From the NCBI GenBank assembly GCA_036307305.1, contig JAXJXV010000001.1:1-64000 (forward strand): a stretch of 64,000 nucleotides of DNA. Direction: 5' to 3'. Numbering within the stretch: position 1 is the stretch's first letter; each line of letters begins with the position of its first letter. Position numbers and translations under genes: made by a program. Shown here one piece after another: positions 63,166 through 64,000 of this stretch. The notes beneath the pieces were generated by a model. The model was given only the letters and a program-made list of their open reading frames with translations. It did no database searches and was not told the DNA's origin. The stretch is from SIG607 sp036307305. GTDB lineage: Bacteria > Bacillota > Clostridia > Oscillospirales > Acutalibacteraceae.

Positions 63166-64000
63166 ATGGAATACAGTGTTTCAACGGCGAGTCTTGTTAT
63201 AAATAAAGAAACGGCAGAAAAAAACTTTCCGCTACTTAAAAAGGCGGGTTTTTCTGCTATAGATTTGAACTTTGACAGTATATTTTTCTCTACAGGCGGA
63301 AGCGCTTATGCAAAACAAGGAAAACCTTGGTGTAACAGCAGTTTTTTTGATTTGTCTGATGAAGAATTTTTTGATGTTTTAAAGGGAATCAAGGAACAAG
63401 CTGAGAAAAATAAAGTAAAAATAGGACAGTGCCACGCGCCTTTTCCGTCACGTGTTTTAGGAAGAGAAGACGGTGTTAACGAATATATGCAAAAATGCAT
63501 AAAAAGAAGCATTATGGCGGCAGGATATCTTAACTGCCCTTATATAGTCGTGCATCCTATAAATGCGCCTTATGGAAGTACGCTTACCAAAAAAGAAATT
63601 TTTGATATGAACGTTGAATTTTATTCAGGTTTTATAGACGATTTGAAAAAATACAACGTTGTTTGCTGTCTTGAAAATATGTGGGTGCAGTATAAAAATA
63701 AAATTTTTGCTTCAACCTGTAATGATTTTGAAGAGGTAAACGAATACATTTCGGTGCTAAATAAAAAAGCCGAAAAAGAAATTTTCGGCTTCTGTCTTGA
63801 TACGGGACATATGGTGCTTACAAGCGGTAATATAAGATTTGCAATAAGAACTCTTGGCGAAAACCTTAAGGTTCTCCATCTTCATGAGGTTGACGGAATT
63901 AAAGATAATCACACTATGCCTTTTACTCTCGGCGCAGTTGACTGGGAGCTTATAATGACCGAGCTTAACAGTTCGGGTTATAAAGGCAATCTTAATTTTG
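63166..64000 (+). CDS. Sugar phosphate isomerase/epimerase-like TIM barrel (3' end cut by window)
   Basis: The first 278 codons of a plus-strand gene that runs off the window. The protein is a xylose-isomerase-like AP-endonuclease-family TIM barrel. Visible pieces are GQCHAPFPS, PYIVVHPINAPYG, CCLENMW, GFCLDTGHMVLT and VLHLHEVDG, which supply the usual Glu, Asp and His metal ligands. Members isomerise or epimerise sugars and inositols; the substrate here is unknown. TGAGGTG precedes the ATG. Normal family length suggests that only a short C-terminal part is missing. Confidence 0.85.
   Translation, partial: MEYSVSTASLVINKETAEKNFPLLKKAGFSAIDLNFDSIFFSTGGSAYAKQGKPWCNSSFFDLSDEEFFDVLKGIKEQAEKNKVKIGQCHAPFPSRVLGREDGVNEYMQKCIKRSIMAAGYLNCPYIVVHPINAPYGSTLTKKEIFDMNVEFYSGFIDDLKKYNVVCCLENMWVQYKNKIFASTCNDFEEVNEYISVLNKKAEKEIFGFCLDTGHMVLTSGNIRFAIRTLGENLKVLHLHEVDGIKDNHTMPFTLGAVDWELIMTELNSSGYKGNLNF

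Noticed and set aside
1..64000. CRISPR array, IS element, prophage, rRNA or tRNA genes
   Set aside because: No repeat-spacer pattern, transposase, integrase, phage protein, rRNA segment or convincing tRNA cloverleaf was noticed while reading. A covariance-model scan was not possible, so a missed tRNA cannot be fully excluded.

Overview
The window looks like the chromosome of an anaerobic, low-GC member of the Clostridia (Bacillota), probably a gut or rumen relative of the Ruminococcaceae/Oscillospirales. The reasons are the SCIFF six-cysteine peptide with its radical-SAM maturase (a Clostridia hallmark), RNase J, the rplI-dnaB pair, a membrane pyrophosphatase of the K+-dependent type, a xylan-sugar operon built on a GH120 beta-xylosidase, and strong AGGAGG-like ribosome sites throughout. 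The lineage is inferred from gene content; no rRNA or tRNA gene was seen. No transposase, integrase, phage gene or CRISPR array was seen either.

Layout. 1-4.4 kb (minus): two tandem metallophosphoesterases, then hppA. 4.7-12.2 kb (plus): a housekeeping run rnj-rplI-dnaB-tilS-hpt-ftsH, with genes nearly touching and a strong terminator at its end. 12.3-17.1 kb (minus): xylB-xylA-GH120 beta-xylosidase, divergent from an AraC-type regulator. 17.9-20.8 kb (minus): scfA (SCIFF peptide), scfB (radical-SAM/SPASM maturase) and a PLP-dependent Orn/Lys/Arg-type decarboxylase, apparently one operon.

20.99-49.67 kb (plus): one very long collinear gene run with no visible internal terminator. It is a surface-polysaccharide locus: a DegT aminotransferase, two tandem ATP-grasp ligases, an initiating phosphoglycosyl transferase, a third (sugar-transferase-associated) ATP-grasp protein, six glycosyltransferases, a hexapeptide acetyltransferase, a UDP-ManNAc dehydrogenase, an asparagine-synthase-like protein, a Wzy-like polymerase, a pyruvyltransferase fused to an FrhB/ferredoxin module, a Wzx flippase, and the capE-capF-capG set for UDP-N-acetyl-L-fucosamine. 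The run continues into pncB, a lipoprotein and azlCD. Several central genes are visibly more AT-rich than their neighbours, which suggests a mosaic locus assembled by exchange.

49.7-57.0 kb: asnS (minus), divergent from pcrA, two small membrane proteins, rlmD and an isoprenylcysteine-methyltransferase-like protein. 57.0-63.1 kb (minus): glgP with a GH13 alpha-glucan hydrolase for internal glycogen or maltodextrin use, and a cardiolipin synthase. The window ends inside a TIM-barrel sugar isomerase/epimerase gene.

The most interesting part is the polysaccharide locus. Three ATP-grasp enzymes, an aminotransferase, an asparagine-synthase-like protein beside a uronate-forming dehydrogenase, and a redox-type domain fused to a pyruvyltransferase together suggest a glycan decorated by amide-linked groups, amidated uronic acid and pyruvate. 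The SCIFF operon is the second highlight.
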